This document shows positions 62,582 through 64,000 of a stretch of 64,000 nucleotides of DNA, in pieces. The stretch is from the NCBI RefSeq assembly GCF_014961315.1, contig NZ_CP063141.1:496001-560000 (forward strand). The letters are read 5' to 3'. Below the pieces are notes generated by a model that did not search any database, had not been told where the DNA came from, and saw nothing but the letters and a program-made list of their open reading frames with translations. The translations under genes were made by a program, and so were the position numbers. The number at the start of each line of letters is the position of its first letter. The first letter of the stretch is position 1. The DNA is from Thermoflavifilum sp. (GTDB lineage Bacteria > Bacteroidota > Bacteroidia > Chitinophagales > Chitinophagaceae).

Positions 62582-63241
62582 ATGCCTGAACAGGATATAC
62601 GGGACTCCGTGGAATTGATTCTATCTTACTTTCCCGAACTCACCCTCACACAAAAATCACAATTTACGGCTCTGGCAGAATTGTATCATTTCTGGAATCA
62701 ACGCATCAATGTGATATCCAGAAAAGATATCCATGCCTTGTATGAACGACATGTTTTACATGCATTAAGTATCGGGTTATGTTATCATTTTCAACCCCAG
62801 CAGCAAGTTATAGATATTGGCACTGGGGGCGGATTTCCGGGCATTCCACTGGCCATTTTATTTCCGGAAACTTCATTTTTACTCATCGATTCCATTGGAA
62901 AAAAGATCCGGGTTGTGCAGGATATTGTTCAACAACTTAAGCTCACACATGTAGAAGCGCGTCAAATGCGTGCCGAACAACTTCCTGAAGCCTGCTGCCA
63001 TTATGCAGTGAGTCGGGCTGTTGCTCCATTATCATTATTATGGAAATGGGCCCGGCACATCATTAAACCCATGAATGGCAATGGATTGATTTGTTTGAAA
63101 GGAGGCGATTTATCTGTGGAAATTCAGGAATGTGGCTGTCAGCCGGTGATTCATGACTTGTATAAACTTTTACGAAGAGATTATTTTCAGCAAAAATATC
63201 TTTTATTCGTTTCGATTCATCAGGCCGAATCTTTTAAATAA
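62582..63241 (+). CDS. rsmG: 16S rRNA (guanine(527)-N7)-methyltransferase
   Basis: Methylates G527 in 16S rRNA; loss gives low-level streptomycin resistance in other bacteria. Motif I is QQVIDIGTGGGFPGIPLAIL, the SAM-acidic strand is FLLIDSIGKKIRVV, and AVSRAVAPLSLLWKWA matches the later family block; 219 aa is normal. The start ATG gives MPEQDIRDSVE, 15 bases after the GT2 stop. The 3' end overlaps the convergent LptF/G permease gene by 39 bases. Confidence 0.95.
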   Translation: MPEQDIRDSVELILSYFPELTLTQKSQFTALAELYHFWNQRINVISRKDIHALYERHVLHALSIGLCYHFQPQQQVIDIGTGGGFPGIPLAILFPETSFLLIDSIGKKIRVVQDIVQQLKLTHVEARQMRAEQLPEACCHYAVSRAVAPLSLLWKWARHIIKPMNGNGLICLKGGDLSVEIQECGCQPVIHDLYKLLRRDYFQQKYLLFVSIHQAESFK

Positions 63242-64000
63242 TGGCATCCAGCGTACAAATTGCCGTATGGATGTGCGTATCTGTTTACCCAGGCGATAAT
63301 AAAACTCTTTATTAAACAACTGCGAATCATTCAGCGCCTTATACACCAGGAAAACAGCGATGGGTACCAGCACCATGGTAGCCAGCCACATACCCAGCCA
63401 TGGCGCCACTACTCCATTCCGGGCCAGCTTTTCCCCGATGGTGGATATCACATTATACACCACAAAAAATCCCACGGCAAATACCAGCGGCGTGCCCAGT
63501 CCTCCTTTGCGAATGATGGAACCCAGAGGCGCACCAATTAAAAACAAAACCATGCAAGCAAATGATAGCGTAAATTTGCGATGCCATTCAATTTTATGTT
63601 TACGAATACTATCCGATAAATCTTTATAATTCTGCGCAGCAATCTGTAAAACCATATTATCATCCTGTTCGATATTCATCTGAATTCGCTGTAACACATA
63701 GCTCAACACGGAGTCGGGGATGGTTTCTATAAAATGATGTACATGAGCTGGAAGTGGAACTGCATGTGCAAGCCAGCCGGTATCTTTCCAGGCATAAAAT
63801 GCATAGTGGGGTGTGATTTCGGCTTTTACCCGCCTGCCCGGATCATCCAGTTGCAATCCAATGGAATCGATGGCCTGATTCAGCTGTTTGACATTCAACA
63901 TTTGATACGAACCTGCAAATAACTGAATGGGCGTGCGCGTGAAAGCAAATGAACTGAGATCAAAGATTTTTTGAAAACGGTGAAAATGCACGCGCACAAA
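63203..64000 (-). CDS. LptF/LptG-family permease, C-terminal part (5' end outside window)
   Basis: 265 residues of a second lipopolysaccharide-transport permease. The frame is open to the right edge of the window, so the start lies beyond it; the GTG near the edge is not a real start. Visible are the end of the periplasmic jellyroll (YAFYAWKDTGWLAHAV in type) and three C-terminal helices: LSFACMVLFLIGAPLGSIIRKGGLG (family block GAPLGSIIRKGG), FAVGFFVVYNVISTIGE and WLATMVLVPIAVFLVYKAL. With the copy at 56.7 kb the two may form the LptF-LptG pair, although they lie in separate units. Confidence 0.9.
   Translation of the reverse strand, partial: FVRVHFHRFQKIFDLSSFAFTRTPIQLFAGSYQMLNVKQLNQAIDSIGLQLDDPGRRVKAEITPHYAFYAWKDTGWLAHAVPLPAHVHHFIETIPDSVLSYVLQRIQMNIEQDDNMVLQIAAQNYKDLSDSIRKHKIEWHRKFTLSFACMVLFLIGAPLGSIIRKGGLGTPLVFAVGFFVVYNVISTIGEKLARNGVVAPWLGMWLATMVLVPIAVFLVYKALNDSQLFNKEFYYRLGKQIRTSIRQFVRWMPLFKRFGLMNRNE

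Overview
The window looks like chromosomal DNA from a member of the Bacteroidota, most likely the Chitinophagaceae or a close relative. Three things point there. Genes carry the phylum's sigma-A promoter form (TTTG, about 19 bases, TAnnTTTG) instead of -35/-10 boxes. There are type IX secretion (T9SS) sorting domains and PorP/SprF proteins. The housekeeping proteins (short eukaryote-like ProS, LytTR regulator, PorP/SprF) fit the group. No transposase, integrase, phage gene or CRISPR array was seen. The assignment is inference; no 16S gene is present.

Layout. 1-8 kb: the 3' part of PEP carboxylase, a DUF1345 membrane protein, a degenerate SDR-like protein, tmRNA (ssrA), rseP-dxr, a ferredoxin and a divergent LuxC-type acyl-CoA reductase. 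8-15 kb: an HtrA protease, a LytTR response regulator, proS, an aromatic-rich lipoprotein and a FadL-type porin. 15-20 kb: a leftward tRNA-maturation group (GT9, tsaC, cca, a pRiA4b ORF-3-like gene, miaA), then dapD. 20-28 kb: two tiny membrane proteins, a GT2 glycosyltransferase, a histidine kinase, tRNA-Leu(GAG), ahcY, grpE-dnaJ and an RlmI-type methyltransferase. 28-34.5 kb: the first T9SS surface cassette (a lone sorting-domain protein, a PorP/SprF protein and a giant PKD protein broken by a +1 frameshift). 34.6-39.5 kb: hpt, a LysM glucosaminidase, an O-methyltransferase, a LOG protein and a sodium/solute symporter. 39.6-43.5 kb: an AT-rich 1297-residue membrane-anchored protein. 43.5-53 kb: the second T9SS cassette (two giant SBBP/PKD proteins in tandem, a PorP/SprF protein and a small outer-membrane barrel). 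53-64 kb: recG, gltA, an LptF/G permease, GT39, PAP2 phosphatase, tgt, GT2, rsmG and the 3' part of a second LptF/G permease.

How it works together. The two cassettes encode large, repeat-rich proteins with signal peptides and type B C-terminal sorting domains, each beside its own PorP/SprF partner. This is the arrangement known from SprB/SprF in gliding Bacteroidota, so these are probably cell-surface adhesin or filament systems. The most striking signal is that the two tandem giants share a 1295-bp, roughly 99.5% identical 3' module of odd base composition while their 5' parts have diverged. That suggests recent gene conversion or cassette duplication. The rest is mostly housekeeping in short operons.
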